Counted from the stretch's first letter, positions 21,642 through 31,970 are shown. The stretch: 64,000 nt of DNA from Streptomyces sp. I6 (GCA_003725745.1 RHDP01000001.1:6365501-6429500), one strand, 5' to 3'. The notes: generated from the letters alone by a model not told the origin. Numbers and translations: made by a program.

Positions 21642-22157
21642 TCAGTACAGATGGACGGCCAGATGGCCCAGCGGAAGCCCCAGCCGCCAGGCCGGCGTCC
21701 AGACCTGGGCGCCCTCGCAGGCGGCAGGGTCCACCGGAAGGGCCGGATGCCACGGGTCGGCGTCGTCCCCGAGATCGGCGGCGAGTAGCTCGGTCCGCTC
21801 CAGCCAGCCCCACGAAGCGCGGGCCAGATCGAGATCCGGGTCCGTGCCGGGGAGGCCGAGTGACTCCCGTTCGGCCATCCGGTCGCGTACCCACTCCTGC
21901 CAGGGGTGCCCGTAGGCCGTGACGGACAGCCATTCGTCCAGCCGCGACGCCGTCAGCACTCCGGCGGGGCAGTCCTCGGCGCCGCACAGATAGACCGTCA
22001 GGGCCAGCGTCTCCCGGCCGGCTCTGTACTCCAGCGAACCCGGCTCCACCAGACCGCCGGTGCGCAGCACCTGGTCGGCCAGGAACTCGGCGCACAGCCA
22101 GGCCATCGGGACCGCCAGACCGCCGCCGCTGGTGCCGTTCGTACTCTCGGGCCGCAC
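21642..22157 (-). CDS. Hypothetical protein
   Basis: About 171 residues from GTG 22157, which is spaced about ten bases from GGGGAGAAGG; GTG 22166 and ATG 22214 are alternatives in the same frame. Third-position GC is high. The protein is acidic, has several Trp residues (TPAWRLGLPLGHLAVHLY at the end, WQEWVRDRMAE in the middle) and no signal peptide or membrane helix. It lies about 480 bases downstream of the ECF sigma gene on the same strand. I do not recognise the family. Confidence 0.65.
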   Translation of the reverse strand: MRPESTNGTSGGGLAVPMAWLCAEFLADQVLRTGGLVEPGSLEYRAGRETLALTVYLCGAEDCPAGVLTASRLDEWLSVTAYGHPWQEWVRDRMAERESLGLPGTDPDLDLARASWGWLERTELLAADLGDDADPWHPALPVDPAACEGAQVWTPAWRLGLPLGHLAVHLY

Positions 22158-22634
22158 TCGCTCCACCTTCTCCCCGGACGTGTTCGGGCACGGGTCTCGA
22201 CGACGAGCCTCCACCCGAAGACACGCGTCGCGGTTCCTCTTTACTCAACTTGGGCGGGTGGTTTCGAATCCGGTCGGGCCGGCAGCGTGGCAGCAGGGAG
22301 ACCTGACGTCCCAGGGGAATGCGGGGACGGAAGTGAACCGCCCGGGTCCGCCCGAGCCCGGTCGCCTTCCTTCGCGCTCCCGTCGCGCAGGCCCGCGCCG
22401 AGCCGCCCTTCCGCCCGCGGCAGCCCGGTGGTGTTCCGGTCCCGCAGAACCGGGTGCCCGCGCCGTACGCCCGTCCGAGGCCCGTCCGGTCCCGGGTGTC
22501 CGCGCCCGGCGGCATCCCGGCCCCTCCGCCCGGAGAGGCTGCGGCGTACGGCCGGGGGTACGGCGGTCCGGCCCGCGGCCCCCGCACAGTCAGCCCTGAC
22601 CGAGTCCCGCCGAGCGCACGGCATGCGGCACCCC
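22158..22634. other. Intergenic region between ECF sigma gene and hypothetical gene
   Basis: No convincing gene. An AT-richer stretch (TCTTTACTCAACTTGGG near 22236-22252) probably marks the promoter of the minus-strand hypothetical gene. Confidence 0.4.
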
Positions 22635-23177
22635 TCAGGCCGCCGGGGAGAGCGGTCTTCCGCTGTAGCCGGGCAGGCTCCGGGCCATGGCGCGCAGCGC
22701 GTGGTACGAACGGGACTTCACGGTGCCCTGCGGAATGCCGAGAGCCGTCGCGGCCTCGGCCACGCTGCGGCCCTGGAAGTAGATCTGCACCAGCACGGCA
22801 CGGTGCTCGGGGCTCAGTGACCTGACCGCGGCCCGCACGTCGACCGCGGCGACCGCGCGGTCCGTCACATCGGAGGGGTCCGGCGTCGCGGCCAGGACAC
22901 CGTCCGCGATCTCCGCCGGCCGCGCGAGCCGCGACCGGCGCGCATCGATCGCGAGGCGCCGGCCGACGGTGAAGAGCCAGGGCCTCATCGACTCGTAGGG
23001 CGCGTCGAACGCCTCCGGGTGCTGCCAGGCCCTCAGCAGGGTCTCCTGCAGCAGGTCCTCCGCGCGTTGCCGGTCCCCGTACGTCAGGCCGACGAGAAAG
23101 CTCAGCAGGGCGGGACCGTGTTCGCGCTGCAGCTCCGCCAGGGCGTGCTCGTCGGTCGTCGCCGTTGCCGTCGCCAT
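22635..23177 (-). CDS. ECF-family RNA polymerase sigma factor
   Basis: The 180-residue protein has region 2 (about 20-90, with [19 protein letters not shown] and [17 protein letters not shown]) and region 4 (about 115-170, [18 protein letters not shown] then [18 protein letters not shown]). The ATG at 23177 follows AAGGGAG at the right distance. No anti-sigma gene directly follows, which is unusual for this kind of sigma factor. The promoter it recognises is not evident here. Confidence 0.93.
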   Translation of the reverse strand: MATATATTDEHALAELQREHGPALLSFLVGLTYGDRQRAEDLLQETLLRAWQHPEAFDAPYESMRPWLFTVGRRLAIDARRSRLARPAEIADGVLAATPDPSDVTDRAVAAVDVRAAVRSLSPEHRAVLVQIYFQGRSVAEAATALGIPQGTVKSRSYHALRAMARSLPGYSGRPLSPAA

Positions 23178-23785
23178 CGTCGGCTCCCTTCCCGCAGGTT
23201 CTTGCCGTGCTCCGAGAGTTCGGTGCTCCGGGAATCCGGTGCTGTGTGCTTCGTGGCGTATACGAACGCATCGGCGGGCGAAGGGACAGGCGCCACACTC
23301 GGGTGTGCGACGAGCGGTCGCACAGAGCGGCGAGTGGTGCGCCGAACGGTCGACCGGACTCAGCTCGTCGTCGGCCGCAACCAGCCGGTGCCCGGAACAC
23401 CGCGGAAGGCGGCGGCTGTAGCGCCCCACCGGGGGGTTCACCGCGGCAGGGGGAAGCCCCTGCGCGCTTCCCGGGTCCCCCAGCCGCCCGGCCGCCGCGC
23501 CGTTCTCCGCGACCGCACCCGCCGTCGCCGGGGCGGTGTCCGCCACCGGTGCCCGGGCGCCCGCGGCGGTGTCCCCGGCGTCATGAGCGTCCGCACCTAC
23601 ACGGGCGCCGAACGCGGGTTCCACCGCCGGGCGGACCGCCGCAGTACGGTGCCGCCTGCGGCGACGCCGCGAGACGTCCAGTCCTCGTGTCCTCGTGTCC
23701 TCGTGTCCTCGTGTCCTCGTGTCCTCGCGCTCCCGCGCTCCCGCCCGACAGGCGGCACGGCGGTGCTCTCCCTAGAGTGCGGAAC
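23178..23785. other. Divergent intergenic region between ECF sigma gene and lysX
   Basis: No gene seen. It holds the promoters of both genes and the octamer repeat at 23681-23728. Confidence 0.5.
23681..23728. repeat. 8-bp tandem repeat GTCCTCGT, six copies
   Basis: Six uninterrupted copies (the last one GTCCTCGC), ending about 58 bases before the lysX start codon, in its 5' region. Confidence 0.92.
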
Positions 23786-26700
23786 ATGAGCGTCAGCGTG
23801 GCGGAGCGTGGGACAGGCGCCCGGAGCGGTCTCGCGGCCAGGGTGCCCGGAGCCTTCGCGATGTTCTTCGCCCTGCTCGGGGTGTACTGCGCGGTGATCG
23901 CGCTCATCGCCCCCTTGCGAAGACTGCTGAGCCCGGTCTCCGCGTTCCTCGACCTGGTGGCCGTGCCCGTCAGTGCCAACCTGGCGTACGCCGTCTTCCT
24001 GCTGCTGCTGGCAGCGGCGATCGGCGCCCGCAAGAAGGCCGCGTGGTGGCTCGTCGTCGCCTACCTCGCCCTGCTGGTCCTCACCGACGTCCTCACCCTG
24101 GCGCTGCTGCGGGACTGGTCCTGGATCCCCAACCTCGTCCTGTGCCTGATCGCCCTCGGGGTGCTCTTCGCCGCCCGCGGTGAGTTCTACGCCCTGACCC
24201 GCCGCGGCGCCCTGCGGCTCGCCCTCCTCGTGCTCGTCCTCGGGCTCGTGCTGGCCGTCCTCGTCGGCTGGGCGCTCGTGGAGCTGTTCCCCAACGACCT
24301 CCCCCAGGGGCAGCGGCTGGTGTGGGCCGCCAACCGGGTGCTCGGCGGGCTCGTCTCCAACGCCCAGTTCGACGGCACCCCGCCCCGAGCCCTCTTCTTC
24401 CTCCTCGGCCTCTTCGGTGCGCTCGCGCTGCTCAACTCCGCCCGGACCCTGTTCCGCTCCCAGCGAATGGAGGCCGCCCTGCACGGCGACGAGGAGCCCC
24501 GGATCAGGGCCCTGCTCGGCGCCTACGGCTCCCAGGACTCGCTCGGCTACTTCGCCACCCGCCGCGACAAGGCCGTCGTGTTCTCACCCAACGGCAAGGC
24601 CGCCGTCACCTACCGTGTCGAGGCCGGTGTGGCCCTCGCCAGCGGGGACCCCGTCGGGGACACGGAGGCGTGGACCCCCGCCATCGAGACCTGGCTGGAC
24701 GTCGCCCGCCGCTACGCCTGGGCGCCCGCCGTGATGGGCGCCTCCGAGGACGGCGCACGTGCCTACGCCCGCTCCGGGCTCGGCGCCATCCAGCTCGGGG
24801 ACGAGGCGATCCTGCACGTGGAGCGCTTCGACCTGAACGGCCGGGACATGCGCGTCACCCGGCAGGCCGTCGGCCGGGTCCGCAGACTCGGGGCGGCCAC
24901 CCGCATCCGCCGCCACTCCGCCCTCGGCGCCCAGGAGATGAAAGAGATCATCGACCGGGCCGACGCCTGGCGCGACACCGAGACCGAGCGCGGCTTCTCC
25001 ATGGCCCTGGACCGGCTCGGCGACCCCGAGGACGGCGACTGCCTGCTCGTCGAGGCCCTCGACGCCGACGGGAACCTCATCGCCCTGCTCTCCTTCGTGC
25101 CCTGGGGACGCGACGGGATCTCCCTCGACGTGATGCGCCGGGACCGCGACCACGCGCCCAACGGGATCATGGAGTTCATGGTCGCCGAGCTGTGCGCGGA
25201 GGCCCCGCAGCTCGGCGTGCGCCGGATCTCCCTCAACTTCGCCGTCTTCCGCTCCGTGTTCGAGGAGGGCGCCAGGATCGGCGCGGGTCCGGTCCTCCGG
25301 CTCTGGCGCCGGCTGCTCCTGTTCTTCTCCAGGTGGTGGCAGCTGGAGGCGCTGTACCGTTCCAACGTCAAGTACCAGCCCGTCTGGTACCCGCGCTTCC
25401 TCTGCTACGGGGACGCCGGCGCGCTCGCCCGCATCGGTCTCGCCTCCGCGATCGCCGAGGGCTTCGTCTCGGTGCCCCGGCTGCGCAAGCGCTGGGGCAC
25501 CGGCCGGCCGCGCGGAGCCGTCGCCGGACCGGTCGCGGGCACCAAGGACCTCCCGCCGCTCGACACGCTCGAACTCGCCGGACCCGACACCGTACGGCCC
25601 ATGGGGGAGCGCCGGATGCCGGAGCAGGTACGCATCCGCCACCGCAAGCTCGAACGCCTGCGCGAGCGGGGTGTCGACCCGTACCCGGTCGGCGTCACCG
25701 CGCGCACCGGCGCCCTCGCAGCCGTACGCGCCGCCCACCCCGACGTACCGGCCGGAGCCCGCACGGGCGAACGGGTCACGGCCGCCGGGCGGGTCATGGC
25801 CGTACGAAACTTCGGCGGAGTCGTCTTCGCGGTGCTGCGCGACTGGTCCGGCGACCTCCAGATCGCGCTGACCCGCGACGGCTCCGGCCCCGATGTGCTC
25901 TCCGCCTTCTCCTCGGACGTCGACCTCGGCGACCACCTCACCGCCACCGGTGAGGTCGGTGCCAGTGACCGGGGTGAACTCAGCGTCTTCGCCGACGCCT
26001 GGCAGCTCACCGCCAAGTGCCTGCGCCCGCTGCCCGACAAGCGCCGCGGGCTGGCGGATCCGGAGGCACGGGTCCGCCGCCGCTATCTCGACCTGGTCAC
26101 CAGCCCCGACGCCCGCAGCGTCGTCCGGGCCCGCTCCACCGCGGTCCAGGCCCTCCGGCAGGGGCTGCTCGACCGCGGCTATCTCGAGGTCGAGACCCCG
26201 ATGCTCCAGCAGATCCACGGCGGTGCCAACGCCCGTCCGTTCACCACGCACATCAACGCCTACGACATGGACCTGTATCTGCGGATCGCGCCGGAACTGT
26301 TCCTCAAGAGGCTGTGCGTGGGCGGCATGGAGAAGGTCTTCGAGATGGGCCGTACCTTCCGCAACGAGGGTGTGTCGTACAAGCACAACCCCGAGTTCAC
26401 GATGCTGGAGGCGTACCAGGCGTTCGCCGACTACGACGTGATGCTCGATCTGGCCCGCGAGCTGATCCAGGGCGCCGCCGTCGCCGCGTTCGGCGCACCC
26501 GTCGCCCACACGAAGGGCCCCGACGGCACGCTAGCCGTCCACGACATCTCCGGCACCTGGCCCGTCAAGACCCTGTACGGCGCGGTGTCCGAGGCACTCG
26601 GCGAGCAGGTCGACGCCGACACGGGCGAGGCGAGGCTGCGCAGCCTCTGCGACCTCGCGGGAGTGCCGCACGGTCCCGACGACACCCGTGGCGACGTCGT

Positions 26701-27097
26701 CCTGGAGATGTACGAGCGGCTGGTCGAGGAGAAGACCCAACTGCCCACCTTCTACAAGGACTTCCCGACGGATGTGTCTCCGCTGACCCGCCAGCACCGC
26801 CGTGATCCGCGCCTCGCCGAGCGCTGGGACCTCGTCGCCTTCGGTACCGAACTGGGCACGGCCTACTCCGAGTTGACCGACCCGGTCGAGCAGCGGCGAC
26901 GGCTCACCGCCCAGTCGCTGCTCGCGGCCGGCGGAGACCCCGAGGCCATGGAACTCGACGAGGACTTCCTCGACGCGCTGGAGTACGCCATGCCGCCGAC
27001 CGGAGGGCTCGGCATCGGCGTGGACCGGCTGGTGATGTTCCTGACGGGGCTGACGATCCGCGAGACACTGCCGTTCCCCCTGGTGCGCCGCCACTGA
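23786..27097 (+). CDS. lysX: Bifunctional lysyl-phosphatidylglycerol synthase/lysyl-tRNA synthetase
   Basis: The intact 1103-residue protein joins an MprF-like half to a complete class II LysRS. Residues about 15-225 have several membrane helices. Residues about 240-580 form the GNAT-like aminoacyl transferase domain that moves lysine from Lys-tRNA to phosphatidylglycerol. An OB-fold (about 655-745) and the LysRS core follow, with motif 2 [18 protein letters not shown] near 857 and motif 3 [16 protein letters not shown] near 1074. Lysinylated lipid lowers membrane negative charge and protects against cationic peptides. The ATG at 23786 follows AGAGTGCGGAAC with only a weak ribosome site. Confidence 0.96.
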   Translation: MSVSVAERGTGARSGLAARVPGAFAMFFALLGVYCAVIALIAPLRRLLSPVSAFLDLVAVPVSANLAYAVFLLLLAAAIGARKKAAWWLVVAYLALLVLTDVLTLALLRDWSWIPNLVLCLIALGVLFAARGEFYALTRRGALRLALLVLVLGLVLAVLVGWALVELFPNDLPQGQRLVWAANRVLGGLVSNAQFDGTPPRALFFLLGLFGALALLNSARTLFRSQRMEAALHGDEEPRIRALLGAYGSQDSLGYFATRRDKAVVFSPNGKAAVTYRVEAGVALASGDPVGDTEAWTPAIETWLDVARRYAWAPAVMGASEDGARAYARSGLGAIQLGDEAILHVERFDLNGRDMRVTRQAVGRVRRLGAATRIRRHSALGAQEMKEIIDRADAWRDTETERGFSMALDRLGDPEDGDCLLVEALDADGNLIALLSFVPWGRDGISLDVMRRDRDHAPNGIMEFMVAELCAEAPQLGVRRISLNFAVFRSVFEEGARIGAGPVLRLWRRLLLFFSRWWQLEALYRSNVKYQPVWYPRFLCYGDAGALARIGLASAIAEGFVSVPRLRKRWGTGRPRGAVAGPVAGTKDLPPLDTLELAGPDTVRPMGERRMPEQVRIRHRKLERLRERGVDPYPVGVTARTGALAAVRAAHPDVPAGARTGERVTAAGRVMAVRNFGGVVFAVLRDWSGDLQIALTRDGSGPDVLSAFSSDVDLGDHLTATGEVGASDRGELSVFADAWQLTAKCLRPLPDKRRGLADPEARVRRRYLDLVTSPDARSVVRARSTAVQALRQGLLDRGYLEVETPMLQQIHGGANARPFTTHINAYDMDLYLRIAPELFLKRLCVGGMEKVFEMGRTFRNEGVSYKHNPEFTMLEAYQAFADYDVMLDLARELIQGAAVAAFGAPVAHTKGPDGTLAVHDISGTWPVKTLYGAVSEALGEQVDADTGEARLRSLCDLAGVPHGPDDTRGDVVLEMYERLVEEKTQLPTFYKDFPTDVSPLTRQHRRDPRLAERWDLVAFGTELGTAYSELTDPVEQRRRLTAQSLLAAGGDPEAMELDEDFLDALEYAMPPTGGLGIGVDRLVMFLTGLTIRETLPFPLVRRH

Positions 27098-27459
27098 ACG
27101 GTGAGCGGCACACCGCCCGGGAGAACCGGGAGTACGCGACCACCGGGACGCGCCGGGAACTCGCCCCGAAAGCACGTTCTGTGGCAGGACCGGGTGCGCG
27201 GCCTGCCCCATCCGGCGGGTGAGCAGGTCCGCGAGCCGGACGCAGCGGCCGGGTCCCCGCCCGCGCGTCCCGCCGGGGCGCCGGCAGACGTGATGGCCCC
27301 GCCCCCGTCCCCCGTCCCCCGCCCCCGTCCCCCGGGCCACCGGGTCGCAGGATCCCCCGGGCTGCCGGACGGGCCGGCTCCCCCTCGGGCCGCCGGACGG
27401 GCCGGCTCCCCCTCGGGCCGCCGGGTGGAGCCCGGGAAGCGGTCCCTGGCGGGCCCGCG
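27098..27459. other. Intergenic region between lysX and sortase gene
   Basis: Convergent 3' ends. No gene seen. It holds CCCCCGT-type runs and the 28-bp duplication at 27364-27419. Confidence 0.5.
27364..27419. repeat. 28-bp tandem duplication
   Basis: The unit beginning GCCGGACGGGCCGGCTCC at 27364 repeats exactly at 27392, with the start of a third copy at 27420. Confidence 0.9.
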
Positions 27460-28122
27460 TCAGCGCGTGGTGACCATACGGCCGAAGACGACGACGTTCC
27501 CGTCGTAGCCGGTGCCGCGCGAATAGCCGCCACCGCAGGTGATCACGCGCAGCTCGGGTGTGCCGGTGTCGCCGTAGACCCGGGCGCCGGGGAAGTTGTT
27601 CTTGGAGAACACCTCGACGCCGTACACCTCGAAGACCGCCACACGGCCGTCGTAGCGGGTCACCTCGACGTGCTGGCCCTTCTCCATCGATCCGAGCCCG
27701 TAGAACACGGCGGGCCCGCCCGCGTTGTCGACATGGCCGACGACCACGGCGGTGCCCTGCTGGCCGGGGGCGATGCCGTTCTGGTACCAGCCGGCGAGGT
27801 TGGGGTCCTGCGCCGGTGGGGCCTCGATCCAGCCGTTGGCGTCGAGCCCCACGTCGACGATGGGGGCGTCCACGCCGACGGCCCGGATGGCGATCCGCGA
27901 GGCCGGGGCGTACGGCAGCGGCTCGACGGTACCGGGCAGGGGAACGGAGTCCTGGTTGGCGCGCGCTTCGTCCAGCGACGCCGCCACGGCGGGCTGGGGC
28001 GGCCCCATGCCGACGTCCACGCCGTTCCGCACCAGGGCGAGTCCTGTGAGCATGACAAGGGCCAGGACGCCCCAAGGGGAGCGTCTCCTGGAATCCGACC
28101 CCGTGAACTCCTGCCGGCGCAT
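27460..28122 (-). CDS. Class F sortase
   Basis: Membrane-anchored transpeptidase of 220 residues with one N-terminal helix (about 17-35). Active-site residues are visible: His130 in VVVGHVDN, Cys196 in RVITCGGGY and Arg202. This matches the actinobacterial class F group, whose natural substrates are poorly known. It faces a divergent gene for a signal-peptide/C-terminal-helix protein at 28433, with a paralogue at 29689. Those are candidate partners, although neither has a clear LPxTG motif. Confidence 0.9.
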   Translation of the reverse strand: MRRQEFTGSDSRRRSPWGVLALVMLTGLALVRNGVDVGMGPPQPAVAASLDEARANQDSVPLPGTVEPLPYAPASRIAIRAVGVDAPIVDVGLDANGWIEAPPAQDPNLAGWYQNGIAPGQQGTAVVVGHVDNAGGPAVFYGLGSMEKGQHVEVTRYDGRVAVFEVYGVEVFSKNNFPGARVYGDTGTPELRVITCGGGYSRGTGYDGNVVVFGRMVTTR

Positions 28123-28432
28123 GGCTCTCCCATCTCATCGTCTGCCCGCACGCTAAGCAGGTGCGGCGGAGGGCGCGACCTGAGAGGGGCGAACGGGTGG
28201 TACGGCCACCCGGGGTGACCCATACGAGTAGGCGGTCGGGCAAAACCTCTGACAGTTCGTGACCTGCGACTCCGTCAGGTTCGACCTGCTCGTCCCGGCG
28301 TGTCGCTCACCGGGGTGGACGAGTCCCGAAATGCGCCGGATGTACAACCCAGTGAGGGTTCGTCATGGAGGGCGTTCTCGTCGAAATCTCCGGAGCACCG
28401 TTCCGGGGCGCACCTCCGATGGAGGTTCAACC
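28123..28432. other. Divergent promoter region, sortase and repeat surface protein
   Basis: About 310 bases without a gene, containing promoters for both directions. GGAGGTT at 28419-28426 is the ribosome site of the plus-strand gene. Confidence 0.5.
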
Positions 28433-29511
28433 ATGCGTGCTTCACGCGCTGTCGCGGTGGCGATCACCGCGTGTGCGGCCATGGGCGCCACTTCTCCCGT
28501 GGTCGCCGCCACTTCCACCGGGGGTGGAAACGGTCCGACCAACGTCCGTCTCTCCCCGTCCGAGGTCCATCAGGGTTCGACCCTGACCATCCTGGTCGAC
28601 GGCTGCCACCGCGGCGGCACCGTGTCGTCCAACGCCTTCCCCGCCGCCAACCTGAGCTTCGGCTACGGAGGGTACTACGGCCCGAGTGGCAAGCGGGCAG
28701 GTGAGGAGGGCAACCCGGACCCGAACGCCAACCCCAACGCGAACGGCAACGGGAACGCCAACGGGAACGCGAACGGCGTCAGGCAGGATCAGCACGGCAA
28801 CGGTCAGGACCAGGGCGGTAGCTCCAACGGCCAGTTCCAGGGCAACAACAACGACGGCAACCGCCGTGACCAGGGTGGGAACAACGACGGCCGGGGGAAC
28901 AACGACGGCCGGGGGAACAACGACGGCCGGAACGACCAGGGTGGGAACAACAACGGTCGGGGAACAACGACGGCCGGAACGACCAGGGTGGGAACAACAA
29001 CGGTCGGGGCAACAACGACGGCCGGAACGACCAGGGTGGGAACAACAACGGTCGGGGCAACAACGACGGCCGGAACGACCAGGGTGGGAACAACAACGGT
29101 CGGGGCAACAACGATGGCCGGGGGAACAACGACGGCCGGGGCAACAACAACGGCCGAAACGACAACAACCGTCGTGACCAGGGCGGCCACCATGACAACC
29201 GGCGCAACGACCGCGGCGGTTTCAACGACTTCAAGGGCGGGCAGGGCGTCGCCGTCGCCACGGCCCGAATCTTCGACCGTGCGACCCCGGGCCAGTACAA
29301 CCTGGCCGTCCGCTGCAACGACAGCAACCGGATCGCGACCCGGACCTTCATCGTGCTCTCGGGCCGCGGTGCCCGGGGTGGTCTCGGTGGTTCGCAGGGT
29401 CCTTCCAGCACCGAGATGGCAGTGGGTGGCGGTCTTGTCGCCATGTCGGCCGTCGGTGGTGCCGTCTACCTCCTCCGGCGCCGCCGCGGCATCAGCGCCG
29501 GTGAGGCCTGA
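28433..29511 (+). CDS. Secreted membrane-anchored surface protein with Asn/Gly/Arg repeats (one frameshift)
   Basis: After repair, 359 residues: a signal peptide (about 1-26), a compact domain (about 30-80) with NVRLSPSEVHQGSTLTILVDGC, and a long low-complexity region (about 90-265) built from GRGNND, GRNDQGGNNN and NANGNGN units. A second compact part (TARIFDRATPGQYNLAVRC, FIVLSGRG) follows, then a C-terminal helix (AVGGGLVAMSAVGGAVYLL) and RRRR tail. The frame breaks at GGGG (28959-28962); other copies of the repeat have GGGGG at the same place, so the missing base is plain. It pairs with the sortase at 27460 and is paralogous to 29689-30243. I do not see LPxTG. Confidence 0.82.
28735..29190. 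repeat. Coding repeat array, 15-45 bp units (GRGNND / GRNDQGGNNN)
   Basis: Repeated GGCCGGGGGAACAACGAC and related units encode Asn, Gly, Arg, Asp and Gln only. Near-identical 45-bp blocks recur at about 28935-29100. Such DNA is prone to slippage, so copy number may vary between strains. Confidence 0.85.
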
Positions 29512-29540
29512 CCGGTCGTACCTTCCCGGCCGGCCTCCAC

Positions 29541-29680
29541 CGCCCGTCGCCCCGAGTCCTGATCCAGGAACCGGGGCGACGGGCGTTGCGGACGCCGAAC
29601 GGGCCCCGTTCGGCGTCCGAACGGGGCCCGAACGGGACGGGCCGGCGACGAGAAGGCCGCCGGCGGGATGCGCCGGCGGC
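29541..29680. terminator. Cluster of three strong hairpins between convergent genes
   Basis: Hairpin 1: CGCCCGTCGCCCCG (29541-29554) pairs with 29572-29585. Hairpin 2: GGACGCCGAACGGG (29590-29603) pairs with 29605-29618, 14 bp with almost no loop. Hairpin 3: GCCGCCGGCG (29656-29665) pairs with 29671-29680. They fill the gap between the plus gene ending 29511 and the minus gene ending 29689 and probably act as a two-way terminator. Confidence 0.85.
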
Positions 29681-29688
29681 GAGAAGGG

Positions 29689-30243
29689 TCAGTGCAGCCG
29701 GCTGCCCGAGCGCCGGCGCACCACGTAGACGACGCCACCCGAAGCCGCCAGCACGAGCACGACGCCTGCCGCGATCTCCACGGCGTTCATGCCGCCGATG
29801 CTGCCGCCCAGACCGCCCTTGACACCCTGGGGCTGGGGCCGGGGGGCGGCCGTGCTGGTGGAGCGGGTGGTCGGTGTCGCCGCGCCGCCGCCGGAGATCG
29901 TGAGATCCGTGGTGCCGGTCTGGTTGTTGCAGGTGAACTGGACCGAGTACACGGCACCGCGCCGTGCGTCCAGGTCGACCCGCGCCGTGGCGGTCTGACG
30001 CGGCGGGATCGTCACGGTGTCGAACACGCCGGACGAGGCGGTGGCCGTGGTGCTGCAGCCGGACACGCCCAGCGTCACCATGCCGCCCGGTGCGACGGTC
30101 GAGGGGGTGACGGCGAACGAGAACGGCTGCTTGCGGACGCTGCCGCCGGCGCCGTCGGCGGTGTCCGCCGCCGCGGTGGGAAGGGTCAGAGCGAGGGCGG
30201 CCGCTCCCATCAGAGCGGCGGACGCGACGGGTATCGCGTGCAT
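29689..30243 (-). CDS. Secreted membrane-anchored surface protein, paralogue of 28433 gene
   Basis: 184 residues: signal peptide (about 1-26, ALTLPTAAA), an Ig-like or beta-rich domain (about 38-120) with FAVTPSTVAPGGMVTLGVSGC and VQFTCNNQTG (one Cys in each, likely a disulfide), a Thr/Ser/Pro stretch, then a C-terminal helix (EIAAGVVLVLAASGGVVYVV) and a basic RRRSGSRLH tail. Layout and motifs match the product of 28433 without its repeats. ATG at 30243. Together with the class F sortase it makes a small surface-protein locus. Confidence 0.85.
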   Translation of the reverse strand: MHAIPVASAALMGAAALALTLPTAAADTADGAGGSVRKQPFSFAVTPSTVAPGGMVTLGVSGCSTTATASSGVFDTVTIPPRQTATARVDLDARRGAVYSVQFTCNNQTGTTDLTISGGGAATPTTRSTSTAAPRPQPQGVKGGLGGSIGGMNAVEIAAGVVLVLAASGGVVYVVRRRSGSRLH

Positions 30244-30435
30244 GGCAATCCTCCGGAGTCCCCGAGGAGCAGTTGCGGAAGGGATTTCCACAAGGGCAGG
30301 GAATGCACCTCGATGACCGAAACGCTAGAAGTGCGCATTCACCCTCGCGATCTCAGACGGACGAATGGGGCATGCTTGTCCCCCGGGCGGCGCACCGGAG
30401 GGTTCCCCGGCTTGCGCCACCCGGAGGTTCTGTGA

Positions 30436-31200
30436 TCAGCCGAGGGCGTGCGGGAAGAGCGCCGTGAACGGTCCGGGAGCGGCCGTCGGGCCCCTCCCGA
30501 ACGGCGCGTCGAAATCCCAGATCAGGAAGAGCAGAAAGGCGATCAGTGCGCTGAAGAGACCGGCCAGCAGCAACTCCCTGAACGTCCGGCGGATCTGCAG
30601 GGTGAAGATCAGGCCGACGGTGACCGCCGCGCCCGTCACCAGACCGAACCAGACCACGCCGGGCATCGTGGCCTCGGCGTTCTGCCCCCGGGCCCCGCGG
30701 GCGTCGTCGGCCGCCGCCACCTGGTCGACGAGCGGCTGGTACGCCTGGCCCTCGTGGTCGTTCGCCGGTACGTAGTCCGTCACGTCCCTGCGCACCTGTT
30801 CGAGCAGCCGTGTGCCCTTCGCGGTCAGCTCACCCTTCTGGACCATGTGGGGCCACTCGGTGTGCACCACGTGTGAGACGTAGGCGTCGACGCTGCCCCG
30901 GATGCGTTCGCGCGCCTCGGCGGGGTAGACCTCGGCGCGCGCGCTCACCTCGTGCAGTGCCTGGGCCTCGTGGCGTACCGAGTCCTCCGCCGCGCTGCGG
31001 GCCTCCCAGACGCCCGCGATGGCCAGGCCGAGCACGATCGCGTAGACCACGCCGATCATCATGGTCATGTACTCGATGACGTCGGGCGTCTCCGAGGGAT
31101 CGTCGTGCTCGCCGACCCGTCGATGGTTGATGACGGTGATGGTGAGGACGACCGCGCACGCCGCGGCCATGGCGATGGTCAGTACGACCCACTCCGACAA
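30436..31200 (-). CDS. DUF4239 membrane protein
   Basis: 254 residues with four predicted membrane helices: about 5-24, 47-66 (MIGVVYAIVLGLAIAGVW), 183-202 and 210-228, with a central soluble region. The pattern fits the DUF4239/bestrophin-like family of unknown function. ATG at 31200. It lies 15 bases after the end of the Pro-rich membrane protein gene, so they probably form an operon. Confidence 0.85.
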   Translation of the reverse strand: MSEWVVLTIAMAAACAVVLTITVINHRRVGEHDDPSETPDVIEYMTMMIGVVYAIVLGLAIAGVWEARSAAEDSVRHEAQALHEVSARAEVYPAEARERIRGSVDAYVSHVVHTEWPHMVQKGELTAKGTRLLEQVRRDVTDYVPANDHEGQAYQPLVDQVAAADDARGARGQNAEATMPGVVWFGLVTGAAVTVGLIFTLQIRRTFRELLLAGLFSALIAFLLFLIWDFDAPFGRGPTAAPGPFTALFPHALG

Positions 31201-31215
31201 GTGAACCTCCGGGGG

Positions 31216-31765
31216 TTAGCGGGATCGGGGGCGAAGGAACGCCGCAGCCAGTACGGCGGGTGCGGTGACCAGGAGCGTGAGGGACACCAGCGAGGGGCCG
31301 CCCCGTGGTTCCTCGCGCTGGGGCCTGCGGTAGTGGGGAGGGCGACCGGGGTGGGCCGCGGCGGTGCGGGGCGGGCCTTCGCCGGCGGCGAAGGCCGTGG
31401 TGCCGGTGGTGGCGGTGGGGAGCCGGCTCGATCCGGGGTGGCGCGGGAGGAGGTGGGGGAGGTGGTGGCGGTTCGGGCGGCGGCGGAGGTGGCGGAGGTG
31501 GCGGAGGCGGCGGAGGCGGCGGTGGTTCGGGCGGTGGCGGTGGCGGCGGCGGCGGAGGTGGCGGAGGTGGCGGTTCGGGAACGGGGACCGGCCCCGCCGT
31601 GCAGTGGACGCCGCCGGCGATGGCGACCGAGGAGCCCGGCCCGTTCGGACCACCGGGGCCGATCGAGGCGTACGAGCAGGAGTCGGCGGCGGCGGGCAGC
31701 GGTGCCGTCAGCAGCCAGGTGAGTGCGGCGGCTGACAGCAGCCGCGCGGCGAGCGATCCGTACAC
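31216..31765 (-). CDS. Secreted polyproline membrane protein (two frameshifts; start uncertain)
   Basis: After repair, about 183 residues from GTG 31765: a signal peptide (SAAALTWLLTAPLPAAADSC), a short region with CSYASIGPGG and GGVHC, about 45 residues of nearly pure Pro broken by Glu, a charged linker, then a C-terminal helix LVSLTLLVTAPAVLAAAFL and RPRSR. Breaks occur at GGGG 31435-31438 and 31320-31323 (plus strand); one base at each gives TTAGPQREEPRGGPSLV. A longer start up to 31972 is open but unlikely. The Pro tract could span the wall. Function unknown. Confidence 0.62.
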
Positions 31766-31970
31766 GCCGGTGAGCCTGATCCACGAGTGGCCCGGACACG
31801 CCCGGACGGGGGTGATTCGCCTGATGGTGGGGATGTCCGAGGATCGGGTTTGAGACGCCGCGAGGATTTTCCGCGCAGGCCGTTGAACGCACCCCGCCTC
31901 CCCGCGCGTACCTAGGGCCGTGAACGGCGCACCAAGGCGCCACAACGGACACCGGGCTACGGGAGTTGAC

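Noticed and set aside
22255..22290. tRNA-like end (GGTTTCGAATCCGG)
   Set aside because: It resembles a T-arm, but no acceptor, anticodon or D arm can be folded around it.
31305..31853. A Gly-rich plus-strand protein
   Set aside because: The Gly run is the reverse of the polyproline coding region on the minus strand, which has a signal peptide and a C-terminal helix.
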